A stretch of DNA of 64,000 bases from the NCBI RefSeq assembly GCF_001644195.2, contig NZ_LWBL02000011.1, positions 54,638-118,637 of the forward strand. Direction: 5' to 3'. The stretch is from Bacillus marinisedimentorum (GTDB lineage: Bacteria; Bacillota; Bacilli; Bacillales; Bacillaceae_O). This document shows, one piece after another, positions 9,536-18,345 of the stretch (position 1 is the first letter of the stretch; each line of letters starts with the position of its first letter). A model generated the notes under the pieces. It worked only from the letters and a program-made list of their open reading frames with translations. It was not told where the DNA came from and ran no database searches. Both the position numbers and the translations under genes were made by a program.

Positions 9536-10136
9536 AACATTGAAAGTCATGATGGAACTGCAAGCCTTGCGCGGCTTTTCAACTAATGGAGCGGGTACGC
9601 CAGCGGGCAGCAGCACTCTATTCACCGATCTTCTGATGGAACAGCTGGCTTCTTATACGGATACAGCCGGCTATGCTGCGCCAAAACAGGAGGCGCAGCT
9701 CATGCTGAAGCCGGGAATCATTCCGCCATACCAGCCGCCGTCACCCGCTTCAACGCCGATCGAGCAAGTCGAGCAGCTGATCAGCCAGGCATCTGCCAAA
9801 TATGACCTTGACCCGAAGCTGATCCGCTCAGTGATTCAGGTGGAATCCAATTTTGATTCATTTGCTCAAAGCGGGGCCGGAGCGGGCGGACTCATGCAAT
9901 TAATGCCGGCGACCGCAAGAGGGCTCGGTGTCGATAACGTGTTCGATCCAGCCCAGAACATTGACGGCGGCTCTAAATATCTCCGCCAGATGCTCGACCG
10001 CTATGACGGTGATGTTTCCCTTGCCCTTGCCGCCTACAATGCCGGGCCTGGAAACGTCAGCAAATATAACGGAATCCCGCCTTTTAAAGAAACAATCAAT
10101 TATGTTCAGAAAGTATCCTCCTTATACAACACATAA
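9525..10136 (+). CDS. yjbJ: Soluble lytic transglycosylase-like protein YjbJ
   Basis: The 203-residue product has a variable N-terminal region (1-80) and a C-terminal SLT goose-lysozyme-like domain. The catalytic glutamate is about Glu107 in IQVESNF, followed by [10 protein letters not shown] and [10 protein letters not shown]. It should cleave peptidoglycan to give anhydromuropeptides. No clear signal peptide is visible at the N-terminus, so how it would reach the wall is open. The ATG at 9525 is chosen over the one at 9519, which abuts the GGGGG ribosome-binding site. A terminator follows. Confidence 0.88.
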   Translation: MRTETLKVMMELQALRGFSTNGAGTPAGSSTLFTDLLMEQLASYTDTAGYAAPKQEAQLMLKPGIIPPYQPPSPASTPIEQVEQLISQASAKYDLDPKLIRSVIQVESNFDSFAQSGAGAGGLMQLMPATARGLGVDNVFDPAQNIDGGSKYLRQMLDRYDGDVSLALAAYNAGPGNVSKYNGIPPFKETINYVQKVSSLYNT

Positions 10137-10165
10137 CCTGCCGTTCCAAGCGGCAGGTTTTTTTA
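10136..10165 (+). terminator. Terminator of yjbK-yjbJ
   Basis: ACCTGCCG, loop TTCCAAG, CGGCAGGT and seven T form a perfect hairpin directly after the yjbJ stop. Confidence 0.85.
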
Positions 10166-10297
10166 TGCCCCAGTACCCCTTATTCCGCAGATCCCATGAA
10201 TCCTGCGTTAAAAACGGGTAAATTATGGAAATAATATACGTAAGACCTAATTATTGCAATCAACGCTTCATTTCCTCTAGAATACGGAGGAAATAAA

Positions 10298-10320
10298 ATT
10301 GCCTGGCAATTGCCTGGCAA
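10298..10320 (+). repeat. Tandem TGCCTGGCAAT repeat, two units
   Basis: Two direct copies of TTGCCTGGCAA overlap in ATTGCC. The same unit occurs three times in reverse orientation at 31440-31471. It lies about 110 bp ahead of yjbI. Confidence 0.6.
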
Positions 10321-10429
10321 CAACGATAGAAAAAGAAGGAAGCCAAGTTCGAAACACAACATTTGCCCGGGGCGGGGCGCGTTGCTAAAATGTACTTACA
10401 AATCGACTGTTATAGAGGAGATTTTAGTT

Positions 10430-10843
10430 ATGAACCGTGAAAATTCCAGTTTTAAATCACCGTTCGATATGATTGGCGGAGAAAAAGTGATTGCGCGTCT
10501 TGTGGACGCTTTTTATACAAGAGTCGGCAGCCACCCGGATCTTATACCGATTTTCCCTGATGATCTGACCGAAACGGCACGCAAACAAAAGCAATTCTTA
10601 ACACAATACCTGGGCGGACCGGCGTTATATTCACAGGAACATGGCCATCCGATGCTAAGAGCCCGCCACATCCCGTTTGAAATCACACCGACAAGGGCCG
10701 AGGCATGGCTTTCCTGCATGAGAAGCGCCATGGATGAAATCGGCCTCGAAGGCCCTTTGCGAGACGAGTTTTACCATCGCCTTGTACTAACTGCTCAACA
10801 TATGATCAACACACCGGATAACGACGAGCAGAAAGGAGGATGA
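10430..10843 (+). CDS. yjbI: Group II truncated haemoglobin YjbI
   Basis: The 137-residue protein is a 2-on-2 globin of the trHbO type. [19 protein letters not shown] opens the fold, [25 protein letters not shown] carries the haem-pocket region with the distal and proximal elements, and [12 protein letters not shown] forms the late helix. It binds haem and O2 or reacts with NO and peroxides. The ATG at 10430 has TAGAGGAG 9 bp upstream. Its stop overlaps the spxH ribosome-binding site, and spxH starts 3 bp after it; this pairing with the Spx adaptor is conserved in B. subtilis. Confidence 0.94.
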   Translation: MNRENSSFKSPFDMIGGEKVIARLVDAFYTRVGSHPDLIPIFPDDLTETARKQKQFLTQYLGGPALYSQEHGHPMLRARHIPFEITPTRAEAWLSCMRSAMDEIGLEGPLRDEFYHRLVLTAQHMINTPDNDEQKGG

Positions 10844-10845
10844 GC

Positions 10846-11727
10846 ATGGACTTCCTGCAGACTGGACGGCGCAAGCACCCTTCTGCTTTTCATTATGATT
10901 TATTCCATAAACCGCTTGAGCTGTATGTTTTTATCGATCCATTATGCCCGGAATGCTGGGCACTTGAACCGATCATCAAAAAACTGCAAATCGAATACGG
11001 CCGCTTTTTTACAATCAGGCACATATTAAGCGGAAAACTGAGTTCATATAAAACAATCAAAAAGAAAAACCATACCAATCTTGCAGAGCGCTGGGAGCGG
11101 ACCGCCAGCCGTACAGGAATGTCCTGCGACGGGGATATATGGCTTGAAAACCCGATTTCGACTCCGTATACAGCCTCCATTGCCATTAAAGCCGCAGAAC
11201 TGCAAGGTAAAAAGCCCGGCCTCCTGTTTTTAAGAAAGCTTCAGGAAGAACTGTTTCTTGAAAAAAGAAGTATCGACAGTGAAGAAACATTATGTGACGT
11301 CGCCAAAAAGGCAAACCTTGATGTTCGTGAATTCAGGCGCGACCTCCAGTCTGCTGCAGCAGTCAAGGCCTTTCAATGCGATTTGAAGCTGACAGGCGAA
11401 ATGGATATTCACGATATCCCAACACTCGTCTTCTTTAATCACAATTTCGAGGATGAGGGGCTGAAGGTGCCTGGAAACTACTCTTATGATGTGTATGTCC
11501 AGGTAATCGAAGAGATTTTGCAGCGCAAAATTAAACCGAGTCCGCTGCCGAGCATAGAACAGTTCTTAAGTTATTTCCGTTTTGTGGCCACAAAAGAGAT
11601 CTCTGTTGTCTACAACCTATCATGCAAAGAAGTCGAACGGATCATGAAAAAACTATTGATCAAACAAAAAGTGGAACGTGTTCCTGTAAAATACGGAACG
11701 TTCTGGCGCTATATTGATGAAAACTAA
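10846..11727 (+). CDS. spxH: ClpXP adaptor protein SpxH (YjbH)
   Basis: This 293-residue DsbA-like protein presents Spx to ClpXP for degradation. The N-terminal thioredoxin-type motif is CPEC at residues 34-37 ([13 protein letters not shown]). A helical middle region and a winged-helix-like C-terminus ([19 protein letters not shown]) follow, as in YjbH. The ATG at 10846 is preferred to that at 10840 because AAAGGAGG ends at 10840. The client gene spx is in the same window at 33639-34034, with mecA, another Clp adaptor gene, between. Two successive terminators follow. Confidence 0.94.
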   Translation: MDFLQTGRRKHPSAFHYDLFHKPLELYVFIDPLCPECWALEPIIKKLQIEYGRFFTIRHILSGKLSSYKTIKKKNHTNLAERWERTASRTGMSCDGDIWLENPISTPYTASIAIKAAELQGKKPGLLFLRKLQEELFLEKRSIDSEETLCDVAKKANLDVREFRRDLQSAAAVKAFQCDLKLTGEMDIHDIPTLVFFNHNFEDEGLKVPGNYSYDVYVQVIEEILQRKIKPSPLPSIEQFLSYFRFVATKEISVVYNLSCKEVERIMKKLLIKQKVERVPVKYGTFWRYIDEN

Positions 11728-11789
11728 AGGGGAGGGACTCCCCTTTTTCAACAATAAAAAAACCGGGCTCAGAGGCCCGGTTTTTTTAT
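11726..11789 (+). terminator. Two tandem terminators after spxH
   Basis: The first hairpin is AAAGGGGA/TCCCCTTT with a T run (11726-11748). The second is AACCGGGC/GCCCGGTT flanked by A and T runs (11755-11789). Confidence 0.85.
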
Positions 11790-11855
11790 TTGTCTCAGTC
11801 GACAAAGGGGGATGGGAGAAAGTTTTTCACGGTCAAACAAAGGGGTAATGTTTTA

Positions 11856-11871
11856 TGTGATTAACTTCACA
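11856..11871 (+). promoter_or_regulatory. Perfect Fnr box upstream of small membrane protein gene
   Basis: TGTGATTAACTTCACA matches the Bacillus Fnr consensus TGTGA-N6-TCACA at all ten defined positions. A weak -10 (CAGTAT, 11893-11898) stands at the same 32-bp centre-to-centre distance as in the hcp, ywiC and radical SAM promoters here. A better TATAAT at 11874-11879 would place the box inside the promoter and imply repression instead, so the sign of control is uncertain. Confidence 0.65.
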
Positions 11872-12023
11872 TCTATAATATATCAACTTGTTCAGTATTT
11901 AACAAGCGGTTTGTTATACATTTCACAAAGCTGTCAAACTTCACATCAGAGCCTGTTCTTTCAGGTGCGGAACCTGCATATATAAAAAATATAACACTCT
12001 TTTACAGAACGGGGAGAATGCCC

Positions 12024-12203
12024 ATGCAAGGCTGGCTTATTATCATTTCGCTCTCAGCATTTATCCTTTCCTTCTTCTATTACCTGCTTGCGCTTATGAA
12101 GATGGCGCCTATGCTCGCAGCAGCACCAATTTTCTTTGGTTCAATCATGCTGTCTATTGCTGCTATTACGCAACCGAACCGGTTTAAAGGGTTTGGGCCG
12201 TGA
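12024..12203 (+). CDS. Small two-helix membrane protein, unknown function
   Basis: The 59-residue protein has two hydrophobic segments (about 5-25 and 30-50) and a short polar C-terminus, QPNRFKGFGP. I do not recognise the family. The ATG at 12024 has GGGGAG 7 bp upstream; the ATG at 12018 is too close. The stop codon lies inside a terminator hairpin, which shows that this is a compact single-gene unit. The perfect Fnr box about 160 bp upstream suggests a role in low-oxygen conditions, but this is inference. Confidence 0.7.
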   Translation: MQGWLIIISLSAFILSFFYYLLALMKMAPMLAAAPIFFGSIMLSIAAITQPNRFKGFGP

Positions 12204-12219
12204 GATACGGCCCTTTTTT
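12195..12219 (+). terminator. Terminator of small membrane protein gene
   Basis: GGGCCGT, loop GAGAT, ACGGCCC and a T run; the loop contains the stop codon. Confidence 0.8.
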
Positions 12220-12497
12220 AAGATTGGAAAAAAAGAAAAACTGACGTTTTTGAAAATAAATCCGCCGTTTTTATATGTAAATTCATTTTTCAAAAGATAA
12301 ATTGCTGTTTTTGAAAATATCACCTCCCGTAAGCCGCTTACACAGCCGATTCAGAAGGTGAGATCTCAAATTCCAGCTTATTCAGCACGTTTCCATTCCA
12401 TTCATCCTATTTCCATGTTTCTTCCGGTAAATCCCCATCCGGTACTCAAATATATCACTTCCGAACAGCGAACCTAAAGCTGTTTATTTTAACGAGA
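12220..12497. other. Intergenic stretch without recognised features
   Basis: About 280 bp between the small membrane protein gene and the pepF terminator. It is AT-rich, and I see no gene, repeat or dyad in it. Confidence 0.6.
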
Positions 12498-12532
12498 ACA
12501 AGACCGCATCCCCTTCCCGGGATGCGGTCTTG
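12498..12532 (-). terminator. Terminator of pepF
   Basis: A perfect 15-bp stem, ACAAGACCGCATCCC and its complement around a 5-nt loop, starts just after the pepF stop. The T tract on the minus side is weak. Confidence 0.7.
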
Positions 12533-12537
12533 TCCAA

Positions 12538-14355
12538 TCATTCATCAAGTAATTTTTCCATTTCCGTCAGTTTTTCTTCAAATACAGTGAGTGCTTCTTC
12601 AATCGGTTTTGCGGAGGTCATGTCAACTCCGGCTTTTTTCAGCACTTCGATCGGATAATCGGAGCTTCCGGCTTTCAAGAACTCGATATAGCGATCAACC
12701 GCCGGCTGGCCTTCTTCAAGAATTTGCTTGGAGAGAGCTGCGGCAGCACTGAAGCCAGTCGCATATTGATATACATAGTAGTTGTAATAGAAATGCGGAA
12801 TGCGGGCCCATTCGAGGCCGATTTCCTTATCAATGACAATGTCATCGCCAAAGTATTTTTTGTTCAGTTCATAGTACTCTTGTTCAAGTACATCCGGTGT
12901 GAGCGCTTCGCCATTTCGAACCATCTCGTGGATTTTATGCTCGAATTCGGCAAACATCGTCTGGCGGAAAACGGTGCCGCGGAATCCTTCCAGGTAATGG
13001 TTCAGCAGGTACAGCTTCTCTTTTTTATCATCAGTATGCTCAAGCATATAATCGTTGAGGAGCGCTTCGTTTGTAGTTGAAGCCACTTCAGCGACAAAAA
13101 TTGAGTAGTTGGCGTATGGATAAGGCTGAGTCTTCCTTGAATAATAGCTATGGACGGAATGGCCCAGCTCGTGGGCGAGCGTAAACAGGTTGTTGACGTT
13201 ATCCTGCCAGTTCAATAGGATATATGGATTTGTTCCATATGTTCCGGATGAATACGCCCCGCTTCGCTTGCCTTTATTTTCTTCAACGTCAATCCAGCGG
13301 TTTTCAAAGCCTTCTTTAAGGATATCCTGGTACTCGCTGCCGAGCGGCGCCAGTCCTTCAATCACGTTCTTTTTCGCTTCTTCGTACGGTATCTCCATTT
13401 TCACTTCCTTTACGAGCGGTGTATAGAGATCGTACATGTGGAGTTCATCAAGACCGAGCACTCTTTTACGGAGTTTCACGTAACGGTGCAGCAGATCCAG
13501 GTGGTCATTCACCGTACCGACAAGGTTGTCATAGACACTTTCCGGGATGTTGTTGCTGTCGAGTGCTGCCTGGCGGGCCGTTTCGTAGTTGCGGACCTGG
13601 GCATAGAAATTATCTTTCTTTACCGTACCGCTCAGCGTGCTGGCAAATGTATTTTTATACTTTCCGTATGTTTCATAAACCGCCTTGAACGCATCTTCCC
13701 TTACGCGGCGGTCGCTGCTTTCGAGGAAACGGATATAGCGGCCGTGGGTCACTTCCACTTTTTCCCCGTTTTCATCTTTGACCGTCGGGAATTTGAGATC
13801 TGCGTTGTTCAGCATGCCGAACGTATTGCTCGGTGATGACGCCATCTCTGAAGCCTGGGCAAGGAGCGCTTCTTCTTTAGCGCTCAGCACATGCGGACGC
13901 TGCCGGGTGATTTCATCGAGTGCCTGTTCATACAGGCGCAGGTCTTCATTTTCTTTCAAAAAGGACTTCAGCTTGCCTTCATCGATGCTCAAAATTTCCG
14001 GGACCATGAATGCCAGCGCGCTGCCGACCTGGGTATACAGGTTCGATGCCCGGTCATTCAGGCCCTGGTAAAACGAGTTGGTCGTATCCTGGTCGTAGCG
14101 CATGTGGGCATATGTATAAAGCTTTCCGAGCCTCATGCCGACCTCATCCTGTAATTTCAATGCCTGGTAAAGTGTCTCACCACTTTCGCCAAGCTTTCCC
14201 TCATATTCTTTTACTTTCGGAATGAGCTCCTTCGTATCTTTGAACTCTTTTTCCCATTCCTCATCGCTTGCAAAAATATCCTCAAGCCTCCACGTCAGCT
14301 CTTCGGCTATCTCTTCGCGGGCCGGAAGCTCTTTCACTTTTGTTTCTTCTGCCAT
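12538..14355 (-). CDS. pepF: Oligoendopeptidase F
   Basis: This is a 605-residue M3B zinc metallopeptidase that cuts short cytosolic peptides. The zinc site is HELGH in LFTLAHELGHSVHSYY near residue 390, with a downstream EVASTTNEALL supplying the third ligand. The start at MAEETKV follows GGAGGAG. In B. subtilis the homologue YjbG lies next to yjbH, as here. The gene is transcribed alone toward a strong hairpin. Confidence 0.95.
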   Translation of the reverse strand: MAEETKVKELPAREEIAEELTWRLEDIFASDEEWEKEFKDTKELIPKVKEYEGKLGESGETLYQALKLQDEVGMRLGKLYTYAHMRYDQDTTNSFYQGLNDRASNLYTQVGSALAFMVPEILSIDEGKLKSFLKENEDLRLYEQALDEITRQRPHVLSAKEEALLAQASEMASSPSNTFGMLNNADLKFPTVKDENGEKVEVTHGRYIRFLESSDRRVREDAFKAVYETYGKYKNTFASTLSGTVKKDNFYAQVRNYETARQAALDSNNIPESVYDNLVGTVNDHLDLLHRYVKLRKRVLGLDELHMYDLYTPLVKEVKMEIPYEEAKKNVIEGLAPLGSEYQDILKEGFENRWIDVEENKGKRSGAYSSGTYGTNPYILLNWQDNVNNLFTLAHELGHSVHSYYSRKTQPYPYANYSIFVAEVASTTNEALLNDYMLEHTDDKKEKLYLLNHYLEGFRGTVFRQTMFAEFEHKIHEMVRNGEALTPDVLEQEYYELNKKYFGDDIVIDKEIGLEWARIPHFYYNYYVYQYATGFSAAAALSKQILEEGQPAVDRYIEFLKAGSSDYPIEVLKKAGVDMTSAKPIEEALTVFEEKLTEMEKLLDE

Positions 14356-14591
14356 TTGATAATCTCCTCCATCTTGAAAAAGTAAAACTAAAGGCAATAA
14401 CCACCTTACCATATTTCGTTATTCCCTACTTTCATTCCTGTTTAAAAAGGTTATTTTTTCTAAATTGCCTGATTGTTTATAGTGTTGGCAGCCGCTGCAA
14501 AATCATGCACCGATTTTTTTCTGATGGAGAAAGACCGCCGTCTCGAAAAAAACTGCCTGTTCCGCACAATGGGGAACAGGCAGCATTTTTA

Positions 14592-14814
14592 TCAATCAAG
14601 TTTAATAGGTGCAATTTTGCCGTTTTCCACGGCTGCGATGAGCAATTCAGCTTCAAAACCGCCGTCTTCACCGATTGAAGGGATGACATAAACCTTTTTT
14701 GTCTTCCGGAAGGTTATCAAGCCCGTCCTGCATGTGGCTGCGGATTTTTTCCGGTACTTCGATAAATCCTGCCGCTTTCATCGCTTCGACAAACACATAG
14801 GTTGCGATATAATC
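14592..14814 (-). pseudogene. Relic: C-terminal fragment of an unrecognised protein, frameshifted
   Basis: Read on the minus strand, the segment translates as TYVFVEAMKAAGFIEVPEKI and onward to NLPEDKK. It then needs a one-base shift in an A6 tract (near 14694-14700) to continue as VYVIPSIGEDGGFEAELLIA and ends NGKIAPIKLD. The upstream part of the gene is missing and the remnant abuts a long perfect inverted repeat. I could not assign the family. The composition looks like genuine coding sequence. Confidence 0.55.
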
Positions 14815-14862
14815 CGCTTACACTTGGGGATGCAAACTCATCTCCATCCCCAAGTGTAAGCG
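14815..14862. repeat. Perfect 18-bp inverted repeat with 12-nt loop
   Basis: CGCTTACACTTGGGGATG at 14815-14832 is exactly complementary to 14845-14862. A TTTTATTT tract follows on the plus side, but no plus-strand gene leads into it. It lies at the breakpoint of the truncated relic. Confidence 0.75.
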
Positions 14863-14925
14863 TTTTATTTCTACAGCTGTTCTGTTAATTGTTCGCTCTT
14901 TTCTCCAACCTTCAATGGGGCAATA

Positions 14926-15339
14926 TCATGCCTCGATCCTGTTCCCTTCAAGTGCCGCTCTTACCATTTCAGGTACATGTTTGGTCATCTGTTCTTCAAA
15001 ATCGAAGCAAACAATGACCGCCTCAGCACTGGCAATGGGCTCCATTGTTTCAGCATCCGCCATTTCATGCTGAATTCGAAAGCTTTTCGTACCGATTCCA
15101 GCTACAGAGGTGAAAATTTTCAGATCCTGTCCAAACCGGGCCGCAGACAAGAAATTGCAGGATGTGGAAGCAAGGATGAAACCGATTGAAACGTCACGAT
15201 TTTCATTTCCGATACCAAGCCGGTCAAAAAATCTGGCCCGGGCTTCTTCCAGGTAAATGAGGAAACTTGTACTGTTCACATAGCCTGCAGCATCGGTTTC
15301 ACAGAAACGGATATAAATCTCTTGTTCATGGCTGTTCAC
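14926..15339 (-). CDS. Acyl-CoA thioesterase, 4HBT hotdog family
   Basis: The 137-residue protein has a 4-hydroxybenzoyl-CoA thioesterase-type hotdog fold. It opens with IRFCETDAAGYVNSTSFLIY, where the Asp/Asn region marks the catalytic loop (usual form RxxDxDxxGHVNN), and continues with the RFGQDLKIFTSV strand. It would hydrolyse acyl-CoA esters. The GTG at 15339 has AGGGAGGA upstream. It is the last gene of the minus-strand catabolic run and follows the TetR relic by 2 bp, so it may have been part of that regulator's transcript. Confidence 0.82.
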   Translation of the reverse strand: MNSHEQEIYIRFCETDAAGYVNSTSFLIYLEEARARFFDRLGIGNENRDVSIGFILASTSCNFLSAARFGQDLKIFTSVAGIGTKSFRIQHEMADAETMEPIASAEAVIVCFDFEEQMTKHVPEMVRAALEGNRIEA

Positions 15340-15341
15340 TG

Positions 15342-15537
15342 TCAGTCCTCCCTGATAAGCGCAGGTGCCGCCCAGCTGTCTGCCCGGCTATCATCCGGAT
15401 TGAATAACAGGGCTGATTCGGCGGCCTTTTCATTCGTAATCCCGTTCAAAGTCAAAGCGATATATGTATCGGCGAGTTCCTTCTCCGACACGGCTCCATC
15501 AAGATTGTACCAGTCACTCCCAATTAATCTGGCTTTA
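15342..15537 (-). pseudogene. Relic: C-terminal tail of a TetR-family regulator
   Basis: The minus strand is open without a start as KARLIGSDWYNLDGAVSEKE, then LADTYIALTLNGITNEKAAE and an end at ALIRED-stop, 2 bp before the thioesterase GTG. The WYN...E-x2-DTYIALTLNGI pattern resembles the ligand-domain end of FadR/PaaR-like TetR proteins. The helix-turn-helix part is absent; the sequence joins the 3' end of the SDR gene directly. Family assignment is by pattern only. Confidence 0.5.
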
Positions 15538-15547
15538 GAGGGAGATA

Positions 15548-16321
15548 TTACATGGCAGACGTCCCCCCGTCGACCGGCAAGACGGCTCCTGTCACAAAAT
15601 CGGATGCTGATGAAGCAAAGAACAACGCAGCGCCCTTCAGATCATTTTCGGTTCCGAACTTTCTGAGCGGCGTCCCTTCTTTGATGGCCGCTCCGCCTTC
15701 CTCAAGAAGTCCTTTTGACATTTTCGTCGGGAAAAACCCCGGGGCTAAGGCGTTCACATAAATCCCTTTCGGCCCCCACTTGACAGCCAGGTCCTTTGTG
15801 AATGTGATGACGGCCCCTTTGCTTGAGTTATAGCCGATTGCGTTCATGAATTTCGGGTTGGAGCCTTTTAGTCCGGCAACCGAAGCGATATTGATGATCT
15901 TGCCGTATTCCTGTTCGATCATGACTTTCCCGACAGCCTGCGACATGAGGAACGTCCCGGTCGCATTGACATTCATCACTTTTTGCCATGCCTCCAGCGG
16001 CATTTCCTCGGCCGGCGCCCCCCATGTCGCCCCGCTGTTATTTACAAGGATATCGATCCGTCCGAACTTTTCAAGAGTGGCGTCCACGACATCTTTAATG
16101 TCAGCCGGATTTGTGATATCGCATTTCATCGCAAACGATTCGGCCCCGATTTTTTTCAATTCTTCGCTTACTTCCCTGCAGGCATCTTCCTTCCTGGAAC
16201 AGACAACGACATTGGCGCCTGCTTCCGCCAGCCCTTCCGCAATCTGCTGGCCCAGTCCGCGGCCTCCCCCTGTCACGATGGCCGTTTTTCCGGCAAGGTT
16301 AAACAATTCTTTTACATTCAT
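15548..16321 (-). CDS. SDR-family oxidoreductase (gluconate 5-dehydrogenase/FabG-like)
   Basis: A classical short-chain dehydrogenase of 257 residues. TGGGRGLG is the NAD(P)-binding glycine motif, NNSG follows strand 4, IINIASVAG carries the catalytic Ser, and YNSSKGA gives the Tyr-x3-Lys pair. VLPVDGG marks the C-terminus. It most likely oxidises or reduces a hydroxyacyl or alcohol intermediate in the surrounding pathway. The ATG at 16321 has GGAGGAATTGACG before it. A decayed panE-like fragment lies just upstream and the TetR relic just downstream. Confidence 0.88.
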   Translation of the reverse strand: MNVKELFNLAGKTAIVTGGGRGLGQQIAEGLAEAGANVVVCSRKEDACREVSEELKKIGAESFAMKCDITNPADIKDVVDATLEKFGRIDILVNNSGATWGAPAEEMPLEAWQKVMNVNATGTFLMSQAVGKVMIEQEYGKIINIASVAGLKGSNPKFMNAIGYNSSKGAVITFTKDLAVKWGPKGIYVNALAPGFFPTKMSKGLLEEGGAAIKEGTPLRKFGTENDLKGAALFFASSASDFVTGAVLPVDGGTSAM

Positions 16322-16377
16322 CGTCAATTCCTCCATTCTTATTCGCTGTATTTTTCAAGCTCGTATCAGGCGATTGC

Positions 16378-16597
16378 CCGGCGATGATCTTCATCCGGCA
16401 CGCCGGCAAGGCGAATCGTCCTGATATTGGCCGCTTGCTTGCTCGCCTCGAATTGGATCCGTCCTTCCTGTTTCAACGGCCAGGCCTTTTTTCGAGATGG
16501 CTGCCCCGTGCCAAGAACACCACTTCATGTCCCGCTTTGCTTAAAAGGCCGCCTTAGAACCCGCCCACTGCTCCTAGCCTGCAACTCCTATTTTCAT
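16378..16597 (-). pseudogene. Relic: N-terminus of a ketopantoate reductase (PanE/ApbA)-like gene
   Basis: An ATG at 16597 with GGGGAG upstream opens as MKIGVAG and then hits a stop. Read with frameshifts, it continues like AVGG, GGLLSKAGHEVVFLARGSHL and EKRGLAVET, which is the PanE/ApbA N-terminal Rossmann signature. Several frameshifts and stops make it non-functional. The remaining two thirds of the gene are gone. It shows that the cluster has lost genes. Confidence 0.65.
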
Positions 16598-16655
16598 CGA
16601 ATCTCCCCTTTTTGAATGATGCCGGGAAGCAAAGCATCCTCCATGCTATCCCTGA

Positions 16656-17423
16656 TTAATCCAATAAATCCGGCTGATCCTTAATGATCCGGTTCCATAA
16701 TGGCTGGAACTGAAACCAACCGGCTTCTTCCGTGCCGACCTGCTCCCTAGCCGTCACCGCATTTTCATGGCTGATCAGCTTAGGGGTTCCGGCTGCTTCC
16801 GCCAACAGCTGGGCCTGGCAGGAACGTTCCATTGTGATGAACCACCAGGCGGCTTCATCGACTGATTTTCCGACGGTCAATAACCCATGATTCCGGAGAA
16901 TGCATGCTTTATTATTTCCAAGCGATTCACCGATGCGCCTGCCTTCCTCCACATCGAGCACTACACCAGTATAGTCGTCAAACAGGGAGTGATCACCGTA
17001 GAAGGCGCAAACATCCTGTGTGATCGGGTCGAGCAGCCTGCCAAGCGCCGCCCAACTTTTACCGTAAACCGAGTGGGCATGAGCGGCCGCAATGACATCC
17101 GGCCTTGCGGCATGGACCTGTGAATGGATGGCAAACGCTGCCCGGTTCACAGGGTGCTTTCCTTCCACCACATTCCCTTCATGATCGCAAAGAATCAGAT
17201 CGGAGGCTTTGATCTGGCTGAAGTGCATGCCGAAAGGGTTGACCCAGAAGTGGTCCGTTTTTTCCGGGTCCCTCGCCGTTATATGCCCGGCCACCCCTTC
17301 ATCAAATCCAAACTTCGAAAACAGGCGGAATGCCCCTGCGAGTCTCTCTTTCAGGTGCTGCCTTTCTTCTCCAGCTGTATCAAAAACAGGCGGTTTGAAA
17401 CTGAGTTCCATTTTGGCTGCCAT
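16656..17423 (-). CDS. Class II aldolase/adducin family protein
   Basis: A 255-residue protein of the AraD/FucA/adducin fold. GVAGHITARDP forms the phosphate-loop region, AAHAHSVYGKSWA supplies the paired zinc-binding His residues, and ILRNHGLLTVG carries the third. Many members of this subgroup lie beside fatty-acid or alcohol genes and have unknown substrates. The ATG follows GGAAGGAC. It lies 84 bp downstream of the dienoyl-CoA reductase-like gene and probably shares its transcript. Confidence 0.85.
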   Translation of the reverse strand: MAAKMELSFKPPVFDTAGEERQHLKERLAGAFRLFSKFGFDEGVAGHITARDPEKTDHFWVNPFGMHFSQIKASDLILCDHEGNVVEGKHPVNRAAFAIHSQVHAARPDVIAAAHAHSVYGKSWAALGRLLDPITQDVCAFYGDHSLFDDYTGVVLDVEEGRRIGESLGNNKACILRNHGLLTVGKSVDEAAWWFITMERSCQAQLLAEAAGTPKLISHENAVTAREQVGTEEAGWFQFQPLWNRIIKDQPDLLD

Positions 17424-17507
17424 ACAATCAGTCCTTCCGTAGTGTTTATTTAGGTTTATTAACCATAGGTTGGCGGGCGAGGGCTTGTCTCCCCTCTGTC
17501 CCGGAGC

Positions 17508-18272
17508 CTATAAAAATGACCTGCGGTTCAGCCACTGTCCACCGTCGACTGTCAGGATCTCACCGTTGATATAGCTGGCGTCTTCAGATAATAGAAAAGC
17601 GGCAGTGCCTGCGATTTCTGCCGGTTCGGCCAGCCGTTTCAGCGGTATGCTGTTCACTGTCCTGTTGTATGCCTCTTCTGAAGCCCACAGTCTTTCCGCT
17701 CCGCCCGTGTTATTGACGGGTCCCGGCGCAATGGCATTCACCCTGATTCCATACTTTGAGCCCCATTCAACGGCGAGCGTCCGTGTCATGGCCAGCACGC
17801 CTGCCTTTGCGCTCGCAGAATGGATAACCCCCGGTCCGGATGTCCAGGCATATGTAGCGAGAATATTGAGGATACTCCCCTTCTGGTTGTTCGCCATCCA
17901 ATCCTTGCCGATCGCCCTGCTGCAGTAAAACGTACCGTTTAGCACGATGTCGATCACCGCATTCCAGCCGTTCACCGACAGATCCTCTGCGGGGCAAATG
18001 AAATTTCCGGCTGCGTTATTGACGAGATAATCGACTTGCTTAAATTGTCTTTTTGCCTCGTCCACCATGCGCTCGACATCTTCCGGGTTCCTTACGTCCA
18101 TCTGGACTGTCCCGAGCCGGTCCGAAATTCCAAGTTCCTGTTTCGCCTTGTCCAACTTTTCAGCATTCCTTCCGGTGATGACCACATTTGCCCCTTTTTC
18201 CAGGAAGGTTTGTGCCATCGCCCTGCCGATACCGCTGCTGCCGCCTGTCACAATGACTGTTTTTCCTTCCAT
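17508..18272 (-). CDS. 2,4-dienoyl-CoA reductase-like SDR
   Basis: The 254-residue SDR has TGGSSGIG for cofactor binding and AAGNFICPAEDLSVNGWNAV, which is characteristic of the FadH/YkuF dienoyl-CoA reductases. The active-site region reads IHSASAKAGV, lacking the usual Tyr of YxxxK, as in that subfamily. It would use NADPH to reduce dienoyl-CoA from unsaturated acyl chains. The ATG follows AAGGAGG. A terminator separates it from the upstream maoC gene. Confidence 0.85.
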   Translation of the reverse strand: MEGKTVIVTGGSSGIGRAMAQTFLEKGANVVITGRNAEKLDKAKQELGISDRLGTVQMDVRNPEDVERMVDEAKRQFKQVDYLVNNAAGNFICPAEDLSVNGWNAVIDIVLNGTFYCSRAIGKDWMANNQKGSILNILATYAWTSGPGVIHSASAKAGVLAMTRTLAVEWGSKYGIRVNAIAPGPVNNTGGAERLWASEEAYNRTVNSIPLKRLAEPAEIAGTAAFLLSEDASYINGEILTVDGGQWLNRRSFL

Positions 18273-18307
18273 TGCTCGCCTCCTTAGCCTGTCTTTAAAT
18301 AAAACGA

Positions 18308-18344
18308 GCCCGGCAACAACCCATATATCTTATTGTTGCCGGGC
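18308..18344 (-). terminator. Terminator after the MaoC gene
   Basis: GCCCGGCAACAA pairs perfectly with TTGTTGCCGGGC, and the minus strand then has TCGTTTTATTT. Confidence 0.75.
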
Positions 18345-18345
18345 T

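Noticed and set aside
10299..10388. TTG-started leader peptide ahead of yjbI (after ACGGAGGAAATAAAA)
   Set aside because: The frame is built mostly on the tandem repeat, and yjbI has its own strong ribosome-binding site; no link is evident.
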